A DNA stretch of 12,929 bases from Deltaproteobacteria bacterium. Lineage in GTDB: Bacteria > Desulfobacterota > Desulfobacteria > Desulfobacterales > B30-G6. The position numbers and the translations under genes were made by a program. The notes beneath the pieces are model-generated. The model was not told the DNA's origin. It saw only the letters and a program-made list of their open reading frames with translations, and made no database searches. This document shows positions 5,455 to 11,627 of the stretch, one piece after another. The stretch lies in the NCBI GenBank assembly GCA_019313725.1, contig JAFDAT010000045.1:1-12929 (forward strand). The letters are read 5' to 3'. Every line of letters starts with the position of its first letter. The stretch's first letter is position 1.

Positions 5455-6966
5455 ATGAACGCAGCGACCTATCATAAACTGACCAGTTACCATCGCAAAA
5501 ATATGTCGCCCCACAACCTGGACTGGGGACACATGCCCCGGTTGTACAAATCCTACCCGCCGCTCTTTTCAACGGCGCTGCAGCCTGCAGGAGAACTTCC
5601 CGATGTATCATTGATGAAGGCATTCGGCGAAAAATGGGCGGACCGCGCTTCTCCGGCTGTGCTGAACTTTGAGGGCCTTTCGACGATTCTTACACTGGCG
5701 AATGGTTTCACGGCCAAACGAAGCTATGGCACCCAGACCCATTTTTATCGCAGCGCGCCGTCCGCCGGTGCCTTGTACCCAAACGAGATTTATGTTGCCA
5801 CTGGGCCGGTGGACGGTCTTGCACCCGGAATCTACAACTACCAGGTGAAATCCGTTGCCCTGGTGCGATTGAGAAAAGGGTGGCATCTTCGACAGATCAC
5901 CGAGACGTTGACGGATGGGCCTGAACGGACTCCAGCGGTATCGCTGCTGATTTCGGGTATATTTTTCAGAAGTGCATGGAAATACGGGCAGAGGGCGTAC
6001 CGGTACGTGCTGTTGAATGCGGGGCATCTGATTGAAAATCTGGTTTTAGCCTTGAATGCATACGGCTATTCATACTCGGTACACTATGATTTCGACGATG
6101 AAAGCATGGGGGGCCTTCTGGGTATAGATGAGCAACGGGAGGTGTGCCTGGCGTGTTTGAATATTTTTGATGACCGGGCATCGGAGCCTCGCCAATCCGT
6201 AAAGCCGCCGGTTGAATTGGCCGGCCTGGAAAGGGGCGTTATCGAAGCCAGCCGGATTTCAGCGGCAGAGGTTTCCTATTCCGCCATTACCCAGGCGTAT
6301 ACGGCCGGAAAAACCGTCAGAAATGATACGGCCGAAAGTGCAGATCCCTACCCGGTAGTCGACAACATGCCGCAGAATTGGTTTCCCGTCCGGAAAACAG
6401 CTGAACCAATCGTGTCGCTGGGCTATGTCAAAAGCGTTTTGAAACGCCGATCCAGAAGAAACTTTCTTCAGTACCCCTTGAAGGCTGCCAACACCATGCG
6501 GTTACTGGAAATGCTCTGTATGGCTTCGGACCGGTGTGTTGACGAAGGGCAGACCTATGCCGGGTGTATGGTTCCCGGCTTTATGGCTGTCAATGTCGAA
6601 GGCTTTGATTCCGGGTTTTACCTGCTGGTCACTAAGAAAAAAGCCTATGGCCTGGTTTCCGGCGGATCGTTAGGGCAAAAGACAGCCCATGTCTGCCTGG
6701 ATCAGCAGTGGCTGAAAAATGGGGCCGTTCACTTCCTTTTCATGGCAAATCTGGCTGAAGTCGACCTTCATCAAGGTCCGAGAGGCTACCGCTATGCCAT
6801 GCTGAATGCCGGCAGGGCTGGACAGCGGGTCTACCTGGCTGCAACTGCCCTGGGCTACGGGGCCTGCGGGATCGGGGCGCTCTACGATGACGAAGCAAGC
6901 AAGATGTTATCTCTGAATGATCAAAGTGCGTTGCTTTACCTGGTGGCGGTGGGGACGACGAAATAG
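5455..6966 (+). CDS. Two-domain SagB/ThcOx-type nitroreductase-family oxidoreductase
   Basis: 503 residues. The N-terminal half begins YHKLTSYHR, then LDWGHMPRLYKSYPP, and has SAPSAGALYPNE (from residue 100), the FMN-binding hallmark of SagB-type dehydrogenases. RAYRYVLLNAGHLIEN (180-195) follows. A linker of about 80 residues leads to a second related domain with KRRSRRNF at 330-337 and RGYRYAMLNAGRAGQR (443-458), ending GYGACGIGALYDDE. The protein therefore looks like a tandem fusion of two nitroreductase folds, which normally pair as dimers around FMN. SagB enzymes oxidise azolines in peptide natural products, but no cyclodehydratase or precursor gene is in view, so that role is not supported. 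The ATG at 5455 has no good ribosome site. The frame matches the family from residue 6, so this start is kept. Confidence 0.85.
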   Translation: MNAATYHKLTSYHRKNMSPHNLDWGHMPRLYKSYPPLFSTALQPAGELPDVSLMKAFGEKWADRASPAVLNFEGLSTILTLANGFTAKRSYGTQTHFYRSAPSAGALYPNEIYVATGPVDGLAPGIYNYQVKSVALVRLRKGWHLRQITETLTDGPERTPAVSLLISGIFFRSAWKYGQRAYRYVLLNAGHLIENLVLALNAYGYSYSVHYDFDDESMGGLLGIDEQREVCLACLNIFDDRASEPRQSVKPPVELAGLERGVIEASRISAAEVSYSAITQAYTAGKTVRNDTAESADPYPVVDNMPQNWFPVRKTAEPIVSLGYVKSVLKRRSRRNFLQYPLKAANTMRLLEMLCMASDRCVDEGQTYAGCMVPGFMAVNVEGFDSGFYLLVTKKKAYGLVSGGSLGQKTAHVCLDQQWLKNGAVHFLFMANLAEVDLHQGPRGYRYAMLNAGRAGQRVYLAATALGYGACGIGALYDDEASKMLSLNDQSALLYLVAVGTTK

Positions 6967-6967
6967 G

Positions 6968-6991
6968 AATGCGGAACTCCGCATTAATTTT
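6968..6991. terminator. Convergent-gene hairpin, possible bidirectional terminator
   Basis: AATGCGG (6968-6974) and CCGCATT (6979-6985) form a perfect 7-pair stem with loop AACT, followed on the plus strand by AATTTT. It sits in the 17-base gap between the plus-strand SagB-like gene and the convergent minus-strand flavoprotein, overlapping the latter's stop codon. The T tract is short, so termination strength is uncertain. Confidence 0.5.
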
Positions 6992-8099
6992 CGATTGCCT
7001 GAAACTTCCGCATAAATTTTCGGTCAATATAATCCTTGATAAAAAAAGCCGGTTTACCGCCGAAAATAATTCTTCCTTTTTGCAGGACACCCTGGCCACC
7101 CCCCAGGTTGAAAATCAAGAGGTAGTCCCCGCCAGGATCAAACGCCTGCAGCGGTTCCCCTTCCAGCCGGGCCATGAGATTGTGATACAATACGGGATTC
7201 TGCCGCACCGCATAGACACCGACTTTGTCCAGGGGCTGCTTTTGAAAATAGATACAGTCGCCCCCGCCGAAAATATCCGGATATTCAGTAGATTGCAGGA
7301 ATTCATTCACCCGCAGGCCGCCGTCCGGTCCCGTGGGGAGATTCGCATTGCCGAAGATGGGATTGGGTATGACGCCCATGGCCAGGAAGATAAAGTCCAG
7401 GGCATATTCCCGGCCGGTTTCCAGCACAATGCGATGGTCGCCGATGGATTGAACATAACCGTTGGTGAGGACCTCGATGCCCCTGTTGCTAAGGGATTTT
7501 TCAACTCTGTTTTTCACATTTTCCGGGAAGCGCGCCATGAACCGTTTGCCGGCGAATATCTTGATATCGGGCCGATTCGCGCCTGCATCCGATGTCAGCT
7601 GCCACAGGTTGCCGGCGATTTCAGCTGAAGAGGGGCCGCCGCCCAATATCCCCACGGTGATTTTTTTTTGGTTTACCAGTTCCAGGATTTTTTCCTGGGC
7701 CTGCATCAAGCGCTCGATAGGCTTGACCGCATAGACATCCCGTACATTCTCCTCTAAATTCAGGCGGGGTACATAACTGCCGGCATTGAATGAAATGATA
7801 TCATACGGTATTGCCTCACCGGATTCCAATCTCACGGTTTCTTCATCGGCATCGACGCTGACCGCCTTTCCCAGAATAAATGTCCCGGCTTTGTTTTCGA
7901 CCACGCGCTGCGTGGCGAAACGGATCTCTTCGGGTGTATAGGTTTGGCCAAGCATGCCGGGCCCCATGCCGGAATAATAGTGAAAAGCGGATGGGCCGAT
8001 GACGGTTACCCGATGCCCCTTTTCAACAAACGTGTGCAGGTTGGCCAGGGTGACCATGTGCGCATGTCCGCCCCCGACGAGTACGAGATGTTTTCCCAT
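6984..8099 (-). CDS. FAD/NAD(P)-dependent oxidoreductase, NDH-2/SQR-like (TIGR03169-like)
   Basis: 371 residues. The start at 8099 is chosen because AGGAG lies 6 bases upstream; six further in-frame codons upstream have no ribosome site. Two Rossmann motifs are visible: V-G-G-G-H-A-H (residues 8-14) for FAD and GILGGGPSSAE (150-160) for NAD(P)H. The second FAD contact is FGGGDC at 277-282. There is no CxxC, so it is not a disulfide reductase. YYSGMGPGMLG (41-51) followed by YTPEEI and the C-terminal IDRKFMRKF match flavoproteins related to type II NADH dehydrogenases and sulfide:quinone reductases. They particularly resemble the family found as the N-terminal half of some SelD fusions (TIGR03169). 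No transmembrane segment is evident. It lies 24 bases downstream of the Sec-rhodanese gene and is probably co-transcribed. The physiological acceptor is unknown. Confidence 0.85.
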   Translation of the reverse strand: MGKHLVLVGGGHAHMVTLANLHTFVEKGHRVTVIGPSAFHYYSGMGPGMLGQTYTPEEIRFATQRVVENKAGTFILGKAVSVDADEETVRLESGEAIPYDIISFNAGSYVPRLNLEENVRDVYAVKPIERLMQAQEKILELVNQKKITVGILGGGPSSAEIAGNLWQLTSDAGANRPDIKIFAGKRFMARFPENVKNRVEKSLSNRGIEVLTNGYVQSIGDHRIVLETGREYALDFIFLAMGVIPNPIFGNANLPTGPDGGLRVNEFLQSTEYPDIFGGGDCIYFQKQPLDKVGVYAVRQNPVLYHNLMARLEGEPLQAFDPGGDYLLIFNLGGGQGVLQKGRIIFGGKPAFFIKDYIDRKFMRKFQAIEN

Positions 8100-8123
8100 T
8101 GTGCTCTCCTGTGGCAAAAAATA

Positions 8124-8960
8124 CTAGTGGACAACGTCATCCATTAACCGTCCCAGCTGAGACAGGTGGGCAGCTTCTTCCGCGGCAATCTGATGCAGGA
8201 CCGCCTTGCTTTTTTGGTCTGCGGTGTTGTCGGCGGCACGCTGATAAAGATCCAGGGCCTGTGCTTCAATAGACATGGCCAGGGATATGATGTCGATCTC
8301 AGATTCAAAATCAGGTTGAAATAGATTGATGTATTCCTCCGTGGTCAGCCCGCCTTCAACGGCCGCGGCCACCATATTTTTTTCGAAGTCCTGGACGGAT
8401 TCGATTTTTCCGGTGACGGCGAGATATTCCTCGAACACGCGTTCTTTGTGTTTTATTTCAATGTCGGAAAGTTTCTGGAAGATATCTTTTACTTTAGGGT
8501 TGCGCACTTTTGCCGCCATTGAGAGATAGAAATCTCGCAAGCCGTCTTCAAGGGAGTAGGCCACCACCAGCACATCTGCCGGGGATTCGGTTCCGGTAAA
8601 AAGCGCAAGCCCCAGGTCTTCCGGTCCAATAGCGATGTTATTGTGCCAGGCCTTGATGCCACCCGACATGTTGTAAATTTTGCTGAATCCTTTGCCTGCC
8701 ATCATTTGTGCAGCTACCCGGCTGCGGCCGCCTGAGGCTCAGTATATCAGGGTCGGCTTCTGCGGGTCGATTTCGGCAAGTCGGTTGCCCAGATCCGGCA
8801 GGGGGATAAGTTTAGCCCCCGGGATGTGGCTGGCTTCGTATTCATTGGGTTGCCGTACATCTATAATCGTCATTGCCTGGGCGGCATTTTCATCGATCAG
8901 GGCACGGGCCTTATCGGTATCGATGGATTTTACCGGGGTAAAAAATTGCTTCCAACGCAT
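8124..8960 (-). CDS. Selenocysteine-containing rhodanese fused to a rubrerythrin-like diiron domain
   Basis: I read this as one 278-codon gene with an in-frame UGA (8741-8739) decoded as Sec74. Residues about 10-110 are a rhodanese domain: IDVRQPNEYEASHIPGA, then the active loop U74-A-S-G-G-R-S, exactly CxxGxRS with Sec for the catalytic Cys, then GFSKIYNMSGGIKAW. Residues about 125-278 are a four-helix diiron domain with E138-x6-Y145, E168-I-K-H171, E232-x6-Y239 and E262-A-A-H265, so all six ligands are present. The frame is unbroken on both sides of the UGA, and a SECIS-like hairpin follows. AGGAGG lies 5 bases before the ATG at 8960. A likely role is persulfide/selenosulfide chemistry coupled to peroxide reduction; this is inference. 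The alternative is a premature stop giving two fragments, but the UGA falling exactly at the catalytic residue argues against it. Confidence 0.85.
8699..8737 (-). promoter_or_regulatory. SECIS-like hairpin downstream of the UGA codon
   Basis: On the transcript, GCAGC (8725-8721) pairs with GCUGC (8714-8710) in five perfect pairs closing the loop CGGGUA (8720-8715). The loop begins 18 bases after the UGA and has G at its second position. A lower stem CC-UCA (8737-8733) pairs with UGA-U-GG (8704-8699) with one bulged U. This matches the published bacterial SECIS pattern as I recall it: a short upper stem, a small loop with an early G, and a loop about 16-37 bases past the UGA. A competing CGGC/GCCG hairpin is possible nearby. 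Confidence 0.6.
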
Positions 8961-9164
8961 GGGTTCCTCCTTTCATTACATTAGAAACAGTCAGTCAACT
9001 TTAAGTACAGAATCGATGTTCTAAAGCATGGGATATAACAACTATCCCTGTTTAGAAATGTTTCTAATGTGTAAAAATTTATGGCATAAATATTGCTTGA
9101 ATATTGAAGAAAATATACCTGTACTGTGCAGTAGCATTTATTCTCAAAATGAAAGGATGGGACT
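8961..9164. promoter_or_regulatory. Divergent regulatory region with inverted-repeat operator candidates
   Basis: This 204-base AT-rich space separates the Sec-rhodanese gene (-) from the rubrerythrin-like gene at 9165 (+). ACATTAGAAACA (8978-8989) and TGTTTCTAATGT (9059-9070) are perfect 12-base inverted copies, one close to each gene. The second overlaps a 7-2-7 palindrome TTAGAAATGTTTCTAA (9052-9067), and a related half-site TTCTAAA lies near 9019-9025. A further 5-2-5 palindrome TACTGTGCAGTA (9122-9133) falls in the leader of the plus-strand gene. The sites resemble Fur/PerR-superfamily boxes in general style but not in exact spacing. The cognate regulator is unknown. Confidence 0.5.
9082..9097 (+). 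promoter_or_regulatory. Sigma-54 (-24/-12) promoter for the rubrerythrin-DUF2156-DsrE2 operon
   Basis: TGGCATAAATATTGCT matches the sigma-54 consensus TGGCAC-N5-TTGCW with one change at the last base of the -24 element. GG (9083-9084) and GC (9095-9096) are exactly 10 bases apart. The start of transcription would be near 9108, 57 bases before the ATG at 9165. The 7-2-7 palindrome at 9052-9067 lies just upstream of the -24 element, and its partner half-site at 8978-8989 lies about 120 bases upstream of the predicted start, a plausible enhancer distance. Confidence 0.6.
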
Positions 9165-9620
9165 ATGATTTTAAATGAATACAAAGATGTCATTAAATTT
9201 GCAATGGCAAATGAGGTTGAGGCCCAGAAATTTTATGCCGATGCTGCCGATAAACTGCGGGATCCAAACCTGAAAAAGATGTTCGGGCAGTTTGCCGAAG
9301 AGGAAAAAAAACATCGCGAGATTTTGAAGGGCATTTATATCAGTAACCTGATTGGCGAGTATTTCGATGAGAAGATGGACTATAAGGTCGCGGAAACCGT
9401 GGATGTGCCTGAGCTTTCCATCGATATGAAACCGGCGGATGCCATAGCCCTGGCCATGAAGAAGGAAGAAGAAGCCATGGTTCAATATACCGAGCTCGCT
9501 GAAGAGTGCCCGGATGCAGAGAAGAAGAAGATTTTCCTTGACCTGGCAGCCATGGAAAGGGGGCATAAACGTAAAATGGAAGATGCTTTTGTCGACATAG
9601 GGTACCCGGAGGTATGGTGA
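9165..9620 (+). CDS. Rubrerythrin-like diiron protein (ferritin family)
   Basis: A 151-residue four-helix diiron protein without a rubredoxin domain. Ligand pattern: E17-x6-Y24, E47-K-K-H50, E101-x6-Y108 and E131-R-G-H134, so all six ligands are present. It is distinct in sequence from the protein encoded at 734-1213 and from the C-terminal domain of the Sec fusion, making three different diiron modules in 8.5 kb. The ribosome site GAAAGGA lies 7 bases upstream of the ATG. It is the first gene of a tight plus-strand operon (the next ATG follows one base after its stop) behind a sigma-54-like promoter. Its predicted role is peroxide reduction or iron handling in the cytoplasm; the electron donor is not evident. 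Confidence 0.87.
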   Translation: MILNEYKDVIKFAMANEVEAQKFYADAADKLRDPNLKKMFGQFAEEEKKHREILKGIYISNLIGEYFDEKMDYKVAETVDVPELSIDMKPADAIALAMKKEEEAMVQYTELAEECPDAEKKKIFLDLAAMERGHKRKMEDAFVDIGYPEVW

Positions 9621-9621
9621 G

Positions 9622-10506
9622 ATGCCGCTTTCTTTCGAACCGCTCAGCCTTGCCCGCCAGACCCAATATCTTGAATTTCTGAGGGCATGCCCTGTCAAAC
9701 CTTCGGATTACAGTTTTGTGAATCTATGGGGATGGTCTGAATTCTACGGGCTTGAGTGGTCCTTTGACCGGGAACTGGTCTGGATCCGGCAGACCCGCCC
9801 GGAAGTAAAATTTTGGGCGCCTGTGGGAAACTGGGGGGCGGTCGAGCTTTACAGGTTTATCATGAACGAATTCCCCGACGGCCTCACCATGGTCCGCGTC
9901 CCCGAAACACTCATGAAACAGCTGGAAACTGAAGTGAACAGCAGGATAAGGGTGGATGAATCGCGGGGTCACTGGGATTACCTATACGCGGCAACAGAAC
10001 TTGCGGCTTTGCAGGGCAACCGATTTCACAAAAAGAAAAACCTGCTAAACCAGTTTAAAAAAAAATATGTCCATCAGTATCTGGACTTCGATGAAGCCCT
10101 GGTTAAAATGGCTCTCGACATGCAGGAGAACTGGTGCACCTGGCGTGACTGTGAGGCTGAGGAGGCGCTTGATGCCGAAAACAGGGCCATTACAAGGGTT
10201 TTGAATAACTGGGGGGCGTTTGAAAACCTTTTTGGCGGTGCGATCCTGGTGGATGGTGAGATGGCGGCCTACACCATCGGGGAACGGTTGTCCGCGGAAA
10301 CCCTGCTTATCCATTTTGAAAAGGGGAGCCCCGGGTACAAGGGAATTTACCAGGCAATCAATCAGATGTTCGTGAAGTACACGCAAGGGGCCCACCAATG
10401 GGTGAACAGGGAACAGGATCTCGACAACGAGGGCCTCCGCAAGGCCAAGATGTCCTACAATCCCGTGGATTTCATCAAAAAATATACCATACATACCAAA
10501 GAATGA
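9622..10506 (+). CDS. DUF2156 protein (GNAT-like, LPG-synthase C-terminal domain type)
   Basis: 294 residues, apparently cytoplasmic with no membrane segment. DUF2156 hallmarks are clear: NRFHKKKNLLNQFKKKY near residues 133-149, ENRAITRVLNNW near 188-199, and GGAILVDGEMAAYTIGE near 206-222. A closing NREQDLDNEGLRKAKMSYNP lies near 262-281. The domain is a double GNAT-type acyltransferase fold, related to the catalytic part of phosphatidylglycerol lysyltransferases but without their membrane half. The substrate of stand-alone members is unknown to me. GGAGG lies 9 bases before the ATG, and the start is one base past the preceding stop, so translation is probably coupled. Why it sits between a rubrerythrin and a DsrE2-like gene is unclear. 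Confidence 0.85.
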   Translation: MPLSFEPLSLARQTQYLEFLRACPVKPSDYSFVNLWGWSEFYGLEWSFDRELVWIRQTRPEVKFWAPVGNWGAVELYRFIMNEFPDGLTMVRVPETLMKQLETEVNSRIRVDESRGHWDYLYAATELAALQGNRFHKKKNLLNQFKKKYVHQYLDFDEALVKMALDMQENWCTWRDCEAEEALDAENRAITRVLNNWGAFENLFGGAILVDGEMAAYTIGERLSAETLLIHFEKGSPGYKGIYQAINQMFVKYTQGAHQWVNREQDLDNEGLRKAKMSYNPVDFIKKYTIHTKE

Positions 10507-10518
10507 AAGGAAAGTGCA

Positions 10519-10962
10519 ATGGCAGAAGAAAAAGAGAGAGCGGCATTTATTTGTGTCAAGGATACAATTGACGGCGCCTATCCATCCCTGGTGCTGGGTA
10601 TCAATGCAGCCAGACAGGGAATGGAAAGTAAAATATTCTATTCCTTCATGGGGCTGAATCTGGTGATGGAAGGCGGATTCGACCGGGCTAAGTTTTTCCC
10701 CCCGGGTGTCATGGGAGCTATCCCCGGGATGACCTCCATGGCGACAGGCATGATGAAAAAGAAAATCCAAAAGGCCAACATCCCTTCCCTTGGCGATCTG
10801 CAGGAAGTTGCCCAAATCGAGGGTGTCGAGCTGATCGCCTGCAAAATGACGGTCGATATGATGGAGCTCGATGAATCAAAACTCATCGAGGGGGTTATTG
10901 TCTGGACGGCGGAGGATTTTCTGATGTACGCGAAGGACTGTAAACTGTGCCTCTTCACTTAA
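10519..10962 (+). CDS. DsrE2-like (DsrE/DsrF family) sulfur-carrier protein
   Basis: 147 residues of the DsrE/DsrF/TusD-like fold. The diagnostic segment is GVELIAC108KMTVDMMEL, matching the conserved cysteine of DsrE2-type proteins (typically in an AC-x-M-x-x-D-x-M context). This cysteine carries persulfide sulfur in related carriers. Earlier, a Gly/Pro/Met-rich stretch (residues about 60-78) matches the family's loop. The C terminus KDCKLCLFT adds two cysteines that I do not recall as family-typical. AAAGGAA lies upstream of the ATG, 12 bases after the preceding stop. It is the last gene of the operon and ends at a terminator. The gene divergent from this operon encodes a rhodanese, the usual kind of sulfur donor to DsrE/Tus carriers; a functional link is inferred. 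Confidence 0.82.
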   Translation: MAEEKERAAFICVKDTIDGAYPSLVLGINAARQGMESKIFYSFMGLNLVMEGGFDRAKFFPPGVMGAIPGMTSMATGMMKKKIQKANIPSLGDLQEVAQIEGVELIACKMTVDMMELDESKLIEGVIVWTAEDFLMYAKDCKLCLFT

Positions 10963-11003
10963 AATAAAATTAGCGGACATTTCGCCCGCCGATTTTATTT
11001 TTT
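10961..11003. terminator. Bidirectional intrinsic terminator between convergent genes
   Basis: AAAATAAAAT (10961-10970) pairs perfectly with ATTTTATTTT (10992-11001). After a two-base imperfection, GCGG (10973-10976) pairs with CCGC (10986-10989) around the loop ACATTTCGC. A-rich and T-rich flanks give a U tract in both reading directions. The hairpin overlaps the stop codons of both the DsrE2-like gene (+) and the RHH-like gene (-). Confidence 0.8.
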
Positions 11004-11627
11004 GGTGGTGCTCAGAATTCGGCGCAGTATTTCAGGTTGAAAGTCTTCGATAATTTTTCCCTTTTCGATAAATGCCCGCATACCGTCATAGGTATTCCGG
11101 TAATGGGTCATCAGGGTTTCCAACCTTCCAAAAAGCGGATCTTCATGACCCAGGGTATTTTCAAGCTTTTTCAACAAGGCTTGGCCGTTGTTGAAATGAT
11201 TTGCAACCGCGCTCATGATTTTTTTGCGGGCTTCATGCTTTTTCTGTTCGTTGATGATGACCGGCAGCAATCGCTGTACGGAATATTCAACCAGCGCATC
11301 CCGGGGCGCATTGTGACTTTTTGAGACTTCATCCAGCGAATATAGTGATTTCCGGCTGATAACATAGGTTTTCTGCACCCTCGAATAGTTCCGCAGGGAG
11401 ACGTTGCTGAGTTCTCCTGCTATTGAGTTGAGGGTGTTGATGTCTTCCACAAGGTGATCAAAGAGTGATTTCTGTTTGATTCCAAGGTGTGCGGCCACAA
11501 TGCTGATGGCGCCGATGCACGCCTCGGTGAGCTTGAAGGTTGCCCGTACGGACTGCCGGCCTCTTAACTCCGACGTTCGTGCACGCGGTAAAGACAGGTT
11601 CATGGTCCAATCGTTATCGTCGTCCAT
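10995..11627 (-). CDS. Probable tandem ribbon-helix-helix DNA-binding protein, function unknown
   Basis: 210 residues from the ATG at 11627. That start has GGAGG 9 bases upstream, whereas a GTG two codons earlier is only 3 bases from it. No exact family is recognised. Two successive segments have ribbon-helix-helix character. SVRATFKLTEACIGAISIVA then HLGIKQKSLFDHLVED (about residues 26-61) reads as a strand with alternating polar residues and two helices. A second unit reads QKTYVISRKSLYSLDEVSK then SHNAPRDALVEYSVQRL (about 85-120). Two RHH units in one chain could form an intramolecular pseudo-dimer. The C-terminal 90 residues are charged and helical. It is divergent from the iorA-like gene and could regulate that region, or supply DNA binding elsewhere. 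The assignment is by pattern only. Confidence 0.6.
   Translation of the reverse strand: MDDDNDWTMNLSLPRARTSELRGRQSVRATFKLTEACIGAISIVAAHLGIKQKSLFDHLVEDINTLNSIAGELSNVSLRNYSRVQKTYVISRKSLYSLDEVSKSHNAPRDALVEYSVQRLLPVIINEQKKHEARKKIMSAVANHFNNGQALLKKLENTLGHEDPLFGRLETLMTHYRNTYDGMRAFIEKGKIIEDFQPEILRRILSTTKK

Noticed and set aside
6969..7628. Plus-strand 219-codon open frame
   Set aside because: It is the antisense shadow of the flavoprotein gene, which has a strong ribosome site and clear motifs.
8124..8705. Independent rubrerythrin gene starting at the ATG at 8705
   Set aside because: The start lacks a ribosome site, and the first 20 residues (GFSKIYNMSGGIKAW) are the C-terminal end of a rhodanese, so it is part of the fusion.
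8739..8960. Stand-alone 73-residue truncated rhodanese gene
   Set aside because: It ends at a UGA exactly at the catalytic position, and the same frame continues with the rest of the domain. It is treated as the 5' part of the selenoprotein gene.
10045..10815. Minus-strand 256-codon open frame
   Set aside because: It is antisense to the DUF2156 and DsrE2-like genes, which have family motifs and ribosome sites.
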